From assembly GCF_013391475.1 (NCBI RefSeq), contig NZ_JACBAZ010000002.1, positions 550,706 to 614,705 of the forward strand: a stretch of 64,000 bases of DNA, in the 5' to 3' direction. Position numbers and translations under genes: made by a program. The number at the start of each line of letters is the position of its first letter. The stretch's first letter is position 1. The stretch comes from Oceaniferula marina (lineage in GTDB: Bacteria > Verrucomicrobiota > Verrucomicrobiia > Verrucomicrobiales > Akkermansiaceae). The notes beneath the pieces were generated by a model. That model did no database searches, was not told the DNA's origin, and saw only the letters and a list, made by a program, of their open reading frames with translations. Below, piece after piece: positions 1-8,731 of this stretch.

Positions 1-2285
1 AGCTTGCCGATACGAATGTCACCCTCGCTGAAGATACGATGATGGGATCGAGTGTGCTGACGCTTGGCGGCACCGATGTGGATGCCGGAGACAGCCTGAC
101 ATACGCTCTGGTTTCTGGAAGTGGTTTTGCCGTCAACAGCAACACCGGTGAGATCACCACCACCGCAGAGCTCGATTATGAAGCCTCCATGCAACATGTG
201 CTCACTCTGAGTGTGACCGATGCCGGTGGCCTAAGTGACACCGCGACGGTGACGGTTGATGTGAGTAATGTGAACGAAGCACCCGAGCTTACCGATGCCA
301 ACGTTAGCCTCGCTGAAGATGCGGTGATTGGATCGAGTGTGCTGACGCTTGGCGGCACCGATGTGGATGCCGGAGACAGCCTGACATACGCTCTGGTTTC
401 TGGAAGTGGTTTTGCCGTCAACAGCAACACCGGTGAGATCACCACCACCGCAGAGCTCGATTATGAAGCCTCCATGCAACATGTGCTCACTCTGAGTGTG
501 ACCGATGCCGGTGGCCTAAGTGACACCGCGACGGTGACGGTTGATGTGAGTAATGTGAACGAAGCACCCGAGCTTACCGATGCCAACGTTAGCCTTGCTG
601 AAGATGTGATGATTGGATCGAGTGTGCTGACGCTTGGCGGCACCGATGTGGATGCCGGAGACAGCCTGACATACGCTCTGGTTTCTGGAAGTGGTTTTGC
701 CGTCAACAGTAACACCGGTGAAATGACCACGACGGCTGGGCTTGATTATGAAGCCTCCACGCAACATGTGCTCACTCTGAGTGTGACCGATGCCGGTGGC
801 TTAAGTGACACCGCGACGGTGACGGTTGACGTGAGCAACGTGAACGAAGCACCCGAGCTTACCGATGCCAACGTTAGCCTCGCTGAAGATGCGGTGATTG
901 GATCGAGTGTGCTGACCCTTGCCGGTTCCGATCCTGATGCCGGGGATTCGTTGAGTTACGCGATTACAAGCGGCAGTGGCTTTGCGATCAATAGCACCAC
1001 CGGTGAGATCACCACCACCGCAGAGCTCGATTACGAGACGGAGACGCAACATGCGTTAACGGTCAGCGTCACGGACCTTGGAGGCCTGAATGATATCGCG
1101 ACGGTGACGATCAATATTGCTGATGTCATTGAGATGCCAGAGATAGCCACAGGGGCAGCATCGAATCTGGCAATGGAGTCGGCAGATGTTGCTTATACCT
1201 TGAATGATGATGGCGGTGAGTCGACAAGTGTGACGCTCTATTACGGTGAGACGGACGGCGGAACGAGTGCCGCTGCCTGGACGGGTAGTCTCTCTCTCGG
1301 TAGCCAAACCGAGGGGGGGTATATGGCGAACCTTACTGGCTTGGTCGAGAACACGATGTACTATTATGCCGTAAGCGCCTCCAATAGTGCGGGCGAGGCC
1401 TGGGGCGGAAGCGGAAGTTTCACCACACTTGCCGACACCTCACCGAAGCTGGTTCGTACGACGGTGAACAACGTCAGCAGTAGCAATTGGACAACGGTTG
1501 ATCTTGGGAAGAACTACACATCTGCTGTGATTGTTGCCACGCCGATCTATCCGGATAGTAACCGGCCACCGGTTGTGACTCGGATCAAGAACGTCAGTGG
1601 GAGTAGCTTTGATTTGAAGCTCGACCGTTGTGATGGCTTGACCTCGGAGGTGAATCTGGATGTTTCGATCATCGCTGTGGAAGAGGGGGTTTACACGCAA
1701 GCTCTTGATGGTGTGACGATGGAAGCCGTGAAGTTTACCTCGACGGTGACGGCACGAAAGAACAATTGGAATGCCGAAGCCCAAAGCTTCCAGAATAGTT
1801 ATACCTCTCCTGTTGTGGTTGGTCAGGTGATGAGTGCCAATGACTCCCATTGGTCGGTTTTCTGGAGCATGGGAGGGAGCCGGACAACACCGGTCAATGC
1901 CGGTAGTTTAAGTTTGGGCAAACATGTCGGTGAAGATAGCAATACGACCCGGGCTGATGAGACGATCGGTTATATTGTGATTGAGTCCGGAACTGGCACC
2001 ATCAATGGCATCGCCTATGAAGCAGGTCTGGGTAGCGACATTGTGGAAGGTGTTGGTGAAACGTCTACCGGGTGGAGCTACAGCCTGAGTGGTCATTTAA
2101 GCACTACAACTGCAGTTGCGCTGAGCCAATCGGCGATGGACGGCAATGATGGCAGCTGGGCGGTTCTGTATGGGAACTCAGCATTCGGCCCGACATCGTT
2201 GACGACTGCTGTTGATGAGGATGTGATCGGAGACAGTGAGCGGAACCATGGAACCGAGCAGATTGGTTATATTGTGTTTGAATAA
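1..2285 (+). CDS. Cadherin-repeat surface/adhesion protein, 3' part (5' end outside window)
   Basis: The reading frame is already open at base 3, so the N-terminus lies upstream. Four cadherin-like repeats of 95 residues (285 bp; units begin at 3, 288, 573 and 858) carry typical Ca-binding motifs (NEAPELTD, DVDAGDSL, LDYEA, TDAGGLSDT). They are followed by an Fn3-like beta-sandwich (about nt 1135-1430), then two related C-terminal beta-rich segments, each ending in an IGYIV(I/F)E motif. Units 1 and 2 are identical over at least 230 bp, so the array is recently homogenised. The fourth unit has diverged. No LPXTG, PEP-CTERM or Por-type sorting tail is visible. By family this is a secreted or cell-surface adhesin that uses calcium between repeats; its ligand is unknown. 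Confidence 0.85.
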   Translation, partial: LADTNVTLAEDTMMGSSVLTLGGTDVDAGDSLTYALVSGSGFAVNSNTGEITTTAELDYEASMQHVLTLSVTDAGGLSDTATVTVDVSNVNEAPELTDANVSLAEDAVIGSSVLTLGGTDVDAGDSLTYALVSGSGFAVNSNTGEITTTAELDYEASMQHVLTLSVTDAGGLSDTATVTVDVSNVNEAPELTDANVSLAEDVMIGSSVLTLGGTDVDAGDSLTYALVSGSGFAVNSNTGEMTTTAGLDYEASTQHVLTLSVTDAGGLSDTATVTVDVSNVNEAPELTDANVSLAEDAVIGSSVLTLAGSDPDAGDSLSYAITSGSGFAINSTTGEITTTAELDYETETQHALTVSVTDLGGLNDIATVTINIADVIEMPEIATGAASNLAMESADVAYTLNDDGGESTSVTLYYGETDGGTSAAAWTGSLSLGSQTEGGYMANLTGLVENTMYYYAVSASNSAGEAWGGSGSFTTLADTSPKLVRTTVNNVSSSNWTTVDLGKNYTSAVIVATPIYPDSNRPPVVTRIKNVSGSSFDLKLDRCDGLTSEVNLDVSIIAVEEGVYTQALDGVTMEAVKFTSTVTARKNNWNAEAQSFQNSYTSPVVVGQVMSANDSHWSVFWSMGGSRTTPVNAGSLSLGKHVGEDSNTTRADETIGYIVIESGTGTINGIAYEAGLGSDIVEGVGETSTGWSYSLSGHLSTTTAVALSQSAMDGNDGSWAVLYGNSAFGPTSLTTAVDEDVIGDSERNHGTEQIGYIVFE
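3..1142 (+). repeat. Tandem 285-bp in-frame repeats (4 units)
   Basis: Units begin at 3, 288, 573 and 858 with the same CTT(G/A)CCGAT(A/G) start. Units 1-3 are almost identical at the nucleotide level, and unit 4 keeps only its first ~60 bp and scattered motifs. The period is a multiple of three, so recombination between units changes the number of cadherin domains without a frameshift. More units probably lie upstream of the window. Confidence 0.95.
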
Positions 2286-2342
2286 TTCGACAAGGAGCCT
2301 TTGTCTTACCCCTTGCCTCTTGTGTTTTTTCACAGAGGCAGC

Positions 2343-2545
2343 AGGGCGAATAGACTAGGAACTAACAGCCTGCGGTGCTGAAAAGATTCACATGATTGAA
2401 GAGGATTTACAGGATTTTTATAGAGGGTAGCGATAGGTTTTGGACAAACCTTGATCTTTGAAAATTAAAAATCCTGACCATCCTGTCAGCGCCGCAGGTA
2501 TCACCGAGATAATCTCCCTGATGTAGGAGTCCTGACGGAGGCAGG
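2343..2545 (+). repeat. Intergenic palindromic repeat family 2, copy 1
   Basis: About 200 bp, running from GCAGGGCGAATA to GGCAGGAT. Similar copies lie near 4261-4466 and 51003-51192. Each has outer arms AACAGCCTGCGG and CCGCAGG plus internal AGGATTTACA/AATCCTG-like segments that can pair. In this copy the left arm is degraded (GGTGCTGAAAAGATT instead of GGCGCTGACAGGATT). The repeat ends directly against the next gene and supplies the GGAGG-like sequence at 2537-2541. It fills most of the gap between the two genes. Confidence 0.85.
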
Positions 2546-3409
2546 ATGTTTTTTTCTCGCCTCGTGGCGGGATTGATTTATCAATGCTCTATGCAGATGA
2601 AAACCTTGATAGCTTGTTTTTTGTGTATCGTGGGAGGGTTCATGATTGGACGTGTGATTCCCTCGAGTGGGGGAGATGCTTCTGCGCCGTCATCTCAAGA
2701 AGGATTGGATGAGGTGCGGGTTGGGCATCGGACAGCGTCAACAGCAAATGGGGCGGGCGCCAACCGGCGGACCCGGTCGGCCGCTGATGCCGCGGTGTTG
2801 GATCTGGATTCCGGCCTTGCTGACCCTGATCGTGATGGACGACTGGTGGTTGTGCCGGCATCCTTGCTAGGGACACTCAGCCAGGCCGCCGGAAAGCGTT
2901 CGATGGATCAGGATTTGTTTAGCCAGGATGGTGCACTGGAGGCTTATTTACAGATCACAGACCGGGAAAAAAAATACGTGCAGCAAGCATGGCGCTCGGT
3001 GCAAAAGGAGATGCGGCAATATGAAAGCAATGCCGCCCAAGCGGAAGATCTCGATGATGGTTCTGTCAAAATTACGGTGCCTGACATGAGTTTGGCGATG
3101 AAAGGCTTCGGAGATGAGTTTTCGGACACCGTGAAAAATGCACTTGGTGAGAACCGGGCAGATGCCTTTTTGCAGATGAAACAAGTGGGGCGTTTGCTAA
3201 CAGCTGTGGAAGGTGAGCAGGTGTATAAAGTAAAAGTGGAATCTGTCGGCGATGGCCGCTGGCGATACCATATGGCTTATGAAAGCCCTGGCGGTCGTCG
3301 GGTCTGGGTGGGTGAGCGTGTACCGGATGCCATCCGCCATTTGACGGATGCGGCTAATATTGACCCCGATATGAACCCTGAGGAGTCCGGCGGGGTGAGC
3401 GAGGAGTAA
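2546..3409 (+). CDS. Secreted or membrane-anchored protein of unknown function
   Basis: I do not recognise this family. The protein has a hydrophobic N-terminal segment (MKTLIACFLCIVGGFMIG) that acts as signal peptide or anchor. A low-complexity, probably disordered stretch follows (SSGGDASAPSS onwards), then a soluble domain of about 200 residues with mixed helix and strand. No cysteines occur in the mature region. The start is uncertain. ATG 2546 has a good GGAGG, but that sequence belongs to a repeat; ATG 2591 or 2597 gives a more normal signal peptide. The stop codon abuts a palindromic element that begins at 3409. Neighbours give no functional hint. Confidence 0.7.
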   Translation: MFFSRLVAGLIYQCSMQMKTLIACFLCIVGGFMIGRVIPSSGGDASAPSSQEGLDEVRVGHRTASTANGAGANRRTRSAADAAVLDLDSGLADPDRDGRLVVVPASLLGTLSQAAGKRSMDQDLFSQDGALEAYLQITDREKKYVQQAWRSVQKEMRQYESNAAQAEDLDDGSVKITVPDMSLAMKGFGDEFSDTVKNALGENRADAFLQMKQVGRLLTAVEGEQVYKVKVESVGDGRWRYHMAYESPGGRRVWVGERVPDAIRHLTDAANIDPDMNPEESGGVSEE

Positions 3410-3611
3410 TACCACTCCACAAAACAGACGAGACGATTGATCGTTGTTGAGGTATGTGGAAAAGCACTGCGTGATCCATGAGAGTTCCGGATGAATGACT
3501 CCTTTGGCTTTGTTTCTCCTTAGTCATGGTGCCCGCACCATTGCTTCGTCGCGCCTTACCAAAGAGCTCATTCATCTCGGCTATCGTCCCGTCTGTTTAC
3601 GACTTGGTATA
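3409..3611 (+). repeat. Palindromic intergenic element, family 1, variant C
   Basis: Termini are ATACCA (3409-3414) and TGGTAT (3605-3610). Nested inverted arms pair along the element: AAACAGACG-GACGAT (3422-3437) with ATCGTC..CGTCTGTTT (3583-3598), and GATGAATGA..CCTTTGG (3490-3507) with CCAAAG..TCATTCATC (3559-3576). The apex is ATGGTG-CCCG-CACCAT (3526-3541), followed by GCTTCGTCGCGCC. The element starts on the last base of the upstream stop codon. Its stem sequences differ from variants A and B but the layout is the same. Confidence 0.8.
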
Positions 3612-3644
3612 AGACCTGTCCGGCGTTGGTGTTTTTTGTGATGA

Positions 3645-4229
3645 TTACCAGAGTTCAGGCTGTTCCAGAGCTTGGACGCATTTGATTTTTTCAGCACTCG
3701 TAGGAACCATATCTGAGTCGAAGATCAAGGCCTGCCAACCGTTCGGGTATTCAAGTTCATACGGGGGGAGGTATGGTGCCGCCAAATCTTCTTGGAAGCC
3801 GAACCGTCCGTAATAATTGGGGTCACCATAGACGATGAGCGAACCGATCCCTCGTTGCTTCAGCATGTCGATCCCATGATGCACAAGTGCTGAACCGATT
3901 CCCTTTTTGTGTTGTCCAGGAATGACGGCCAGAGGAGCCAGAATATAGCCGAGGAGTTGGTGCTTGTTGTTGGACCAAACCGGGCTGAAGGCAACATGCC
4001 CGACCGGGAGGTGGTCGAGTTTGGCAACAAGGTGGATTGTTTCAGGGATGGTGGGTTCATGCAGCAGGTCGCATGCAAGTCCTGCAACAAGCTCGTTTTC
4101 ACTGCTGTCAAATGCTTGCAGATGGATTCGGCGTACCTGAGCCTCGTCTGATATTTTTGCTTCTCTGATGATCATGTTTCGCACGGTTGGGGTGTTTGCC
4201 TCAAGAGGGCGAGTGTGCTCAGTGCTCAT
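3645..4229 (-). CDS. GNAT-family N-acetyltransferase (YhbS-like)
   Basis: The fold motifs of a Gcn5-related acetyltransferase are present: an N-terminal MIIREAKISDEAQVRRI strand-helix, a central strand with LGYILAPLAVIPGQ, and the acetyl-CoA pyrophosphate loop GQHKKGIGSAL (residues about 106-115). This is followed by VYGDPNYYGRFGF, typical of the YhbS-like subgroup. It should transfer acetyl from acetyl-CoA to an amine; the substrate cannot be told from sequence. Start ATG 4229 has a GGACGG upstream. An internal ATG at 4175 would start exactly at the conserved domain. Cytosolic and apparently monocistronic, flanked by repeats on both sides. Confidence 0.85.
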   Translation of the reverse strand: MSTEHTRPLEANTPTVRNMIIREAKISDEAQVRRIHLQAFDSSENELVAGLACDLLHEPTIPETIHLVAKLDHLPVGHVAFSPVWSNNKHQLLGYILAPLAVIPGQHKKGIGSALVHHGIDMLKQRGIGSLIVYGDPNYYGRFGFQEDLAAPYLPPYELEYPNGWQALIFDSDMVPTSAEKIKCVQALEQPELW

Positions 4230-4260
4230 CTGTCCGTCCAGAAGAAAATCGGAACCCGAA

Positions 4261-4466
4261 AGGCAGGGCGAATACGCTAGAGTCTAACAGCCTGCGGCGC
4301 TGACAGGATTTACATGATTGAAGAGGATTTAGAGGATTTTTTTAGAAGTAAGTGATAGGTTTTAGGAAAACCTTGATCTTTGAAAATGAAAATTCTGACC
4401 ATCCTGTCAGCGCCGCAGGCAGCACCGAGGTCATCTCCCTAATGGAGGAGCGCTGACCCGAAAGGC
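4261..4466 (-). repeat. Intergenic palindromic repeat family 2, copy 2
   Basis: This is the best preserved copy. The arm CCTGCGGCGCTGACAGGAT (4291-4309) pairs perfectly with ATCCTGTCAGCGCCGCAGG (4401-4419). The centre holds AGAGGATTT repeats and a GGTTTTAGGAAAACC mini-hairpin. The direct sequence CCCGAAAGGCAGG occurs at both ends (around 4255 and 4457). The repeat lies between the starts and stops of convergent or tandem minus-strand genes. Strand is nominal because the element is palindromic. Confidence 0.85.
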
Positions 4467-4508
4467 AGGATAGGAAATCTGGACCGGCTGAATCAACGTG
4501 CGTGCCGA

Positions 4509-7500
4509 TTATTTAAGTGTCCGGATATAGGCGAGTAGGTTGGCAACACTTTGTTCGTCCATGTTGTCGATCAATCCCTTGGGCATAACGGAACGTCCGT
4601 TGACAAAGCCTTGGGATCGGATGTCGCTCGCGGAAATAAATGCCGAGCTGCCTCCCATAAATCGAAGGGTTGATCCTCGTTCATCTTTCTTTTCCAGATA
4701 CCCTTCGAGAGTGGAGCCATCTTTTTTGGTTACTCGATAGAGCGTGTAGTTGCCTTCCATGGCAGCGTCCGGATCGAGAATGGCGGTGAGAAGAGCTTCA
4801 TTATCACGGTGGGCGGAGCCATCCAGTGCCGGAGCAAAGCCTGCTCCTTCGTCGCCAACGGCGTGACAGCTCAGGCAGAGGGCCGTGAACAAGGGTTTGC
4901 CCATGACCGGGTCTCCACCTTTTTTATCTGCGATGGTGATAAAGCGTTTAAGGGTTTCCTGTTGTTGGGCTTTTTCTTGTTTTGCTTTTACCTGCATGTC
5001 TGCCAGCAGAGATTTGGCTTGTTTGTTTTTGCGGTGGCTCTGATGGATGCGCTCGGCCTGGCTCAGGGTGAAGTCGCTTTCCTTGAGCTGTTTCTGGCTG
5101 AGTAGTTGGAGTAGGATGCCGCCACCCTGAGGGCTGGCGGACAGGGTGCTGACGAGATCGCTTTTTTCAGCAGGGTTGATTGAGCTCAGTAGATCACTTG
5201 TGACTCGAGTAGCAAATTTACTGTCTTGTTTGGCCAAACTGGCTAGGGCGAGTTTTTTGAGCCCGAAAGAAGTGCTTTTATCTTTCAGTAAGTCAGCTAA
5301 CAAATCTTTGTTTTTGCCTCCGGTGTGCTCCATTGCTTGGAGGCACAGCCTTTTCATGGCATCACTCGATGCGGGGTTTTTGAAAATGGCGATGATGGCA
5401 TCGTGTTGATTCGGTATCTTGAGTCGGCCGACAGCTTCAAGACCTCGCTGTTGGTCCTTGGAATCTTGTTGTTCAAGTAAGTGGTTGGTTGACTTCTGTA
5501 GGATGCGTGACAGCTCCGGTGACTGCACCTGGTTTTGGTGTTTGAGCGCGAGTTTAATCGTATGCTGCGCATGTTTGGGATCCTCAAAGACAGGGGTAAG
5601 AGCTTTGAACACGGCTGGACTCGAGAGTAGCTGGCTAACAGCAATGAAGGTGGAGTCGTCGAGCTTTTCTATCTTGGCTTGTTGCCAGATGCGAAGGAGT
5701 TGAATCTCCCTTTCTTTTTCAGGAAGTGCCTGGCTTGCCCACAGCAGATGACTGACAGGTTGGGTTTTGGCTTTTTCTGTTCCCAGATACTGTTGGAGCT
5801 CTGACGGGTATTTTTCCAAAGCCATGCGGGCGAGGTAACGTTCGAAGCTACGTTCGTAGGATCCTCCCAGTTTCAGGCCGGGGAGCTCTGGTCGGCAGGC
5901 TGCAACGAGGAGATGGATGCTGTTGGCATCGGCCTGGTTGATCTCAGACAAGGTTCGAAGCGCTTGTGACCGGACCATGACGTTGTCGTCGTGGATATGG
6001 TTTGAGAGCAAAGCTGCGACTTCACCCGCTTTGAGTGAAAAGCTGGCGAGTGAGCGAACTGCCTCTCTGCGCAGGTCTCCATCGTCCTCTTTGAGTAAGT
6101 TGCTGATCAGGGTGGAGTCATAATGAGCAATGCCTTCCAGGGACCATAGTGCGTGAATGCGAGTAGTGACGTCCCGATTCCTATCGGCTGCCATGGCGAC
6201 GAGAGCAGGCGCAGCTTGCGTGACTTTTCGATCGCTGATTTGGTGCCACGCGGCTCGCTTTTCCCATAGTGAGTCAGACAGCAAGTGGTTCACGAGTTGG
6301 GTATCGGACACTTTATACATGTTAGGCACTTCGCGGGCTTTTTGGCTGACGTGGCGAATGCGCCAGATACGGCCATGTTTTTTATCTCGGTCGGGGTGCG
6401 TGGTAGGAAGTTCGTTGTGGGAAATGATTTTGTTATACCAGTCCGCAATGTAGAGGCAGCCGTCGGGACCAAACTCGATATTGACGGGGCGAAACCAATC
6501 ATCATCCGATGTCAGCAGGTCGGGTAGATGTTTCGCCGTGATGGTTCCATCCGGGTTGCGAGCGATCCTGACGGCATTGATTTTACTGGTGATCGGGTTG
6601 GCCAGGAAGGCAACATCCTTCCATGCCGGTGGGAATGACCCTGAGCTGTCATCGGCGAAAGCTGCTCCGGAGATGCCGGTGCCGCCGACCCGGAATGAAT
6701 GAGGAGCTGGCATCCATGGTTGATAGGGGCGGATGCGGTCGTTGCCGATTCCTCTGAAGCCAGTGCCGGGCTCCATGGGGACAATCGACCAGCCCATGTC
6801 ATTGGCCTCGGTGCCATACCACTGACCGTTGTTGCGCAGTGTGAACCCCCAGATGTTTTGGAGTCCGGAACTGACGAGTTCGAGTTGTTCACCATCGAGT
6901 GAGTAGCGTGCGATTTTGCAGTAATCGATGCGGGTCTTTTGGCCGCTGCGCACTGCGGTGACTTCCCCTTTGTTCAGAGCGCCGTGGGAGAAGTGGATCC
7001 AGTTTCCCGGGCCCCGCACCAGCAAGTGAGCCATGGTGTGGGTATCGGTAAACCCGAATCCTGTTAGGATGGGGGTGCGTTTGTCAGCCTTGCCGTCGTT
7101 GTTGGTATCACTGAGGGCGAAGAGTTCGGACCCTTGGGCGACAAAGGCACCATTTTTATGGGGAAGGATACTTTGAGGAATGGCCAGTCCGTCAGCCCAA
7201 ACATCCACTTTGGCTTCTTGTTTTGAGCCGTAAAGGTTCGAGAGGATCAGGATTTTGTCCTTCCCTTTGGTTTTCCCTTGATAGAGATCGAGGATTCTTT
7301 TGAATTCGGGTACTTTTTGTTGTTCCTCGGGGTGCTCCATGAGTTTGAGCAATTTGTTCCATGGGATATCCGCAACAGGGTCCAGTGGATACATTTCGGC
7401 GGTCTGCGTCCAGAGTCGGCCAGCATCGTCGAATGTCAGGTCGATGGGGTTGATGATGCCGTCCTTTTCACTGGCGACGAGTTCGATGATGAATCCTTCC

Positions 7501-7628
7501 GGGAGTTTGAAGCCGGCGAGTTCTTCTTCCGGGCTGAGCACTCCAGTTCGGCTCGACCCGGTTTTTTTGGCTAAAAGAAAAGGGCTGGCAGCGATTGTTG
7601 CGGCGAGGATGATGCTGGTATTTTTCAT
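4509..7628 (-). CDS. PVC-type haem-binding dehydrogenase with beta-propeller, HEAT repeats and C-terminal cytochrome c domain
   Basis: Signal peptide MKNTSIILAATIAASPFLLA, then a propeller dehydrogenase domain (about residues 30-420) with the family hallmarks PEGFIIELVASE, HGALNKGE and WFRPVNIEFGPDGCLYIADWY. An alpha-helical HEAT-like region (about 440-880) follows. The C-terminus is a class I cytochrome c domain with haem motif CLSCH (about residue 918) and a distal Met in SVMPKGL. By family it is an exported sugar or polyol dehydrogenase passing electrons to its own haem, but the substrate is unproven. ATG 7628 is preferred over GTG 7649 because it starts the signal peptide. It is the last gene of the minus-strand operon from 12140, 68 bp after the DUF1080 gene. 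Confidence 0.9.
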   Translation of the reverse strand: MKNTSIILAATIAASPFLLAKKTGSSRTGVLSPEEELAGFKLPEGFIIELVASEKDGIINPIDLTFDDAGRLWTQTAEMYPLDPVADIPWNKLLKLMEHPEEQQKVPEFKRILDLYQGKTKGKDKILILSNLYGSKQEAKVDVWADGLAIPQSILPHKNGAFVAQGSELFALSDTNNDGKADKRTPILTGFGFTDTHTMAHLLVRGPGNWIHFSHGALNKGEVTAVRSGQKTRIDYCKIARYSLDGEQLELVSSGLQNIWGFTLRNNGQWYGTEANDMGWSIVPMEPGTGFRGIGNDRIRPYQPWMPAPHSFRVGGTGISGAAFADDSSGSFPPAWKDVAFLANPITSKINAVRIARNPDGTITAKHLPDLLTSDDDWFRPVNIEFGPDGCLYIADWYNKIISHNELPTTHPDRDKKHGRIWRIRHVSQKAREVPNMYKVSDTQLVNHLLSDSLWEKRAAWHQISDRKVTQAAPALVAMAADRNRDVTTRIHALWSLEGIAHYDSTLISNLLKEDDGDLRREAVRSLASFSLKAGEVAALLSNHIHDDNVMVRSQALRTLSEINQADANSIHLLVAACRPELPGLKLGGSYERSFERYLARMALEKYPSELQQYLGTEKAKTQPVSHLLWASQALPEKEREIQLLRIWQQAKIEKLDDSTFIAVSQLLSSPAVFKALTPVFEDPKHAQHTIKLALKHQNQVQSPELSRILQKSTNHLLEQQDSKDQQRGLEAVGRLKIPNQHDAIIAIFKNPASSDAMKRLCLQAMEHTGGKNKDLLADLLKDKSTSFGLKKLALASLAKQDSKFATRVTSDLLSSINPAEKSDLVSTLSASPQGGGILLQLLSQKQLKESDFTLSQAERIHQSHRKNKQAKSLLADMQVKAKQEKAQQQETLKRFITIADKKGGDPVMGKPLFTALCLSCHAVGDEGAGFAPALDGSAHRDNEALLTAILDPDAAMEGNYTLYRVTKKDGSTLEGYLEKKDERGSTLRFMGGSSAFISASDIRSQGFVNGRSVMPKGLIDNMDEQSVANLLAYIRTLK

Positions 7629-7696
7629 AGGCTCTGGAGAGTTGACCACGGATCACACTGAAAACTCGGAAGGTTTTAGTGTGTCTCGTAGATGAA

Positions 7697-8326
7697 TTAT
7701 AGTTCTTTGATGGTGACGTTTTTGAACTCGATTTTGGCGTTGCCACCACTATGTAATTGGATGCCGATGATTCCCTTGGCTGGTATGTTAGTGTCGAGTT
7801 CAGTGAATTCATTCACCTTGACGCCATTGATGAAGAGTTCGTGACGGTTGCCAATGCAGCGGATGGTGTAGCTGTTCCAAGCATCTTCCTTGAGGGTTTT
7901 GAAGAGTTCTTCGGTATTGCCTTTGACGAGGGCTTTATTTCTCCGGTGTTCGTCGTAGATGTCTCCCCAGTAGCCTTTGCCAATGTCCGCCTGGTAACCG
8001 ATGATTTTTCCATTTTTAATCTGGGACCGGTACTGAATGCCGCTGTTGATCAGACCGGTTTTGTGATCTCCGCTCAGGCGGAATTCGCATTTGAATTCGA
8101 AGTCGCCATATTCTTTGGTGGTGCATAGGTAGGTATTGCCTTTGACCTTGTTCTTACCATCTCCGCTTGTGATCACTCCGTCGACAACGGACCAACGTTT
8201 GGCATTTTGGGTTTTGCAGGTTTTCCACCCGTTCAGGGACTTGCCATCGAAAAGGGAGACGGAATTCGGGGTCGCTTCGGCAAATAGCGGAGAGACTAAC
8301 AGAGTGAGGATTAGCAGAGGTTTCAT
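7697..8326 (-). CDS. Secreted DUF1080 protein (3-keto-disaccharide hydrolase family)
   Basis: Signal peptide MKPLLILTLLVSPLFAEA, then a concanavalin-like beta-jelly-roll domain beginning SVSLFDGKSLNGWK and containing EYGDFEFKCEFRLS, NSGIQYRSQ, WNSYTIRCIGNRHELFINGVKV and GIIGIQLHSGG, all typical of DUF1080. Characterised family members cleave 3-keto-glycosides in the periplasm. The length (209 aa) fits a single domain. It sits 12 bp after a Dabb gene and directly before the haem dehydrogenase. That suggests a pair that oxidises a glycoside at C3 and then cleaves it; this link is inference. Confidence 0.9.
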   Translation of the reverse strand: MKPLLILTLLVSPLFAEATPNSVSLFDGKSLNGWKTCKTQNAKRWSVVDGVITSGDGKNKVKGNTYLCTTKEYGDFEFKCEFRLSGDHKTGLINSGIQYRSQIKNGKIIGYQADIGKGYWGDIYDEHRRNKALVKGNTEELFKTLKEDAWNSYTIRCIGNRHELFINGVKVNEFTELDTNIPAKGIIGIQLHSGGNAKIEFKNVTIKEL

Positions 8327-8338
8327 GTATATGTGATT

Positions 8339-8635
8339 TTAGAGGTTGAAGTCGAAAACGACGAGACGTTCCAGCTTGGGTTGGATGAGATCGACCACTT
8401 TAAGGTGGTCTGGATGTGGTAGATAGGCGTCACGGGCTTCGGGGGAATCGAAGGTCATGATGAATCCGTGAGTGAAACCATCATTGAGCCCCTCGTCGGA
8501 TTGATAGGGGCCGTGTTCGACACTTTGCAGGCCGGGGATTTTGTTTTGAAGATCCACGAGCGCTTCGAAACAGGCGTAGATTTGCTCCTGGGTGATATCA
8601 GCTTTGAATTGGAATACTCCGAAATGTCTGGTCAT
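8339..8635 (-). CDS. Dabb-family (stress-responsive A/B barrel) protein
   Basis: A small ferredoxin-like alpha/beta protein. It starts MTRHFGVFQFKADITQEQI and contains PGLQSVEHGPYQSDEGLNDGF, FIMTFDSPEARDAYLPHPDH and VVFDFNL, the full Dabb consensus, including the H-P-x-H segment. ATG 8635 fits the domain; the frame is open to 8671 but adds only a Thr/Asn-rich leader. Relatives include olivetolic acid cyclase and many small dimeric proteins beside sugar-catabolism genes in Planctomycetes and Verrucomicrobia. The role here is unknown. It is cytosolic (no signal peptide), in contrast to its exported neighbours. Confidence 0.85.
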   Translation of the reverse strand: MTRHFGVFQFKADITQEQIYACFEALVDLQNKIPGLQSVEHGPYQSDEGLNDGFTHGFIMTFDSPEARDAYLPHPDHLKVVDLIQPKLERLVVFDFNL

Positions 8636-8731
8636 GGTTAGGTTGTGGTTCGGGTTGGTTGTTGTGTTCAATTACGTTGAAGTCATACGGTGGTTTATCC
8701 CCAAGGGTTTATTCGATATCCACATGCATGT

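Noticed and set aside
3-1142. Regular repeats suggesting a CRISPR array
   Set aside because: Repeats are 285 bp, contiguous and in frame, coding for cadherin domains; there are no spacers.
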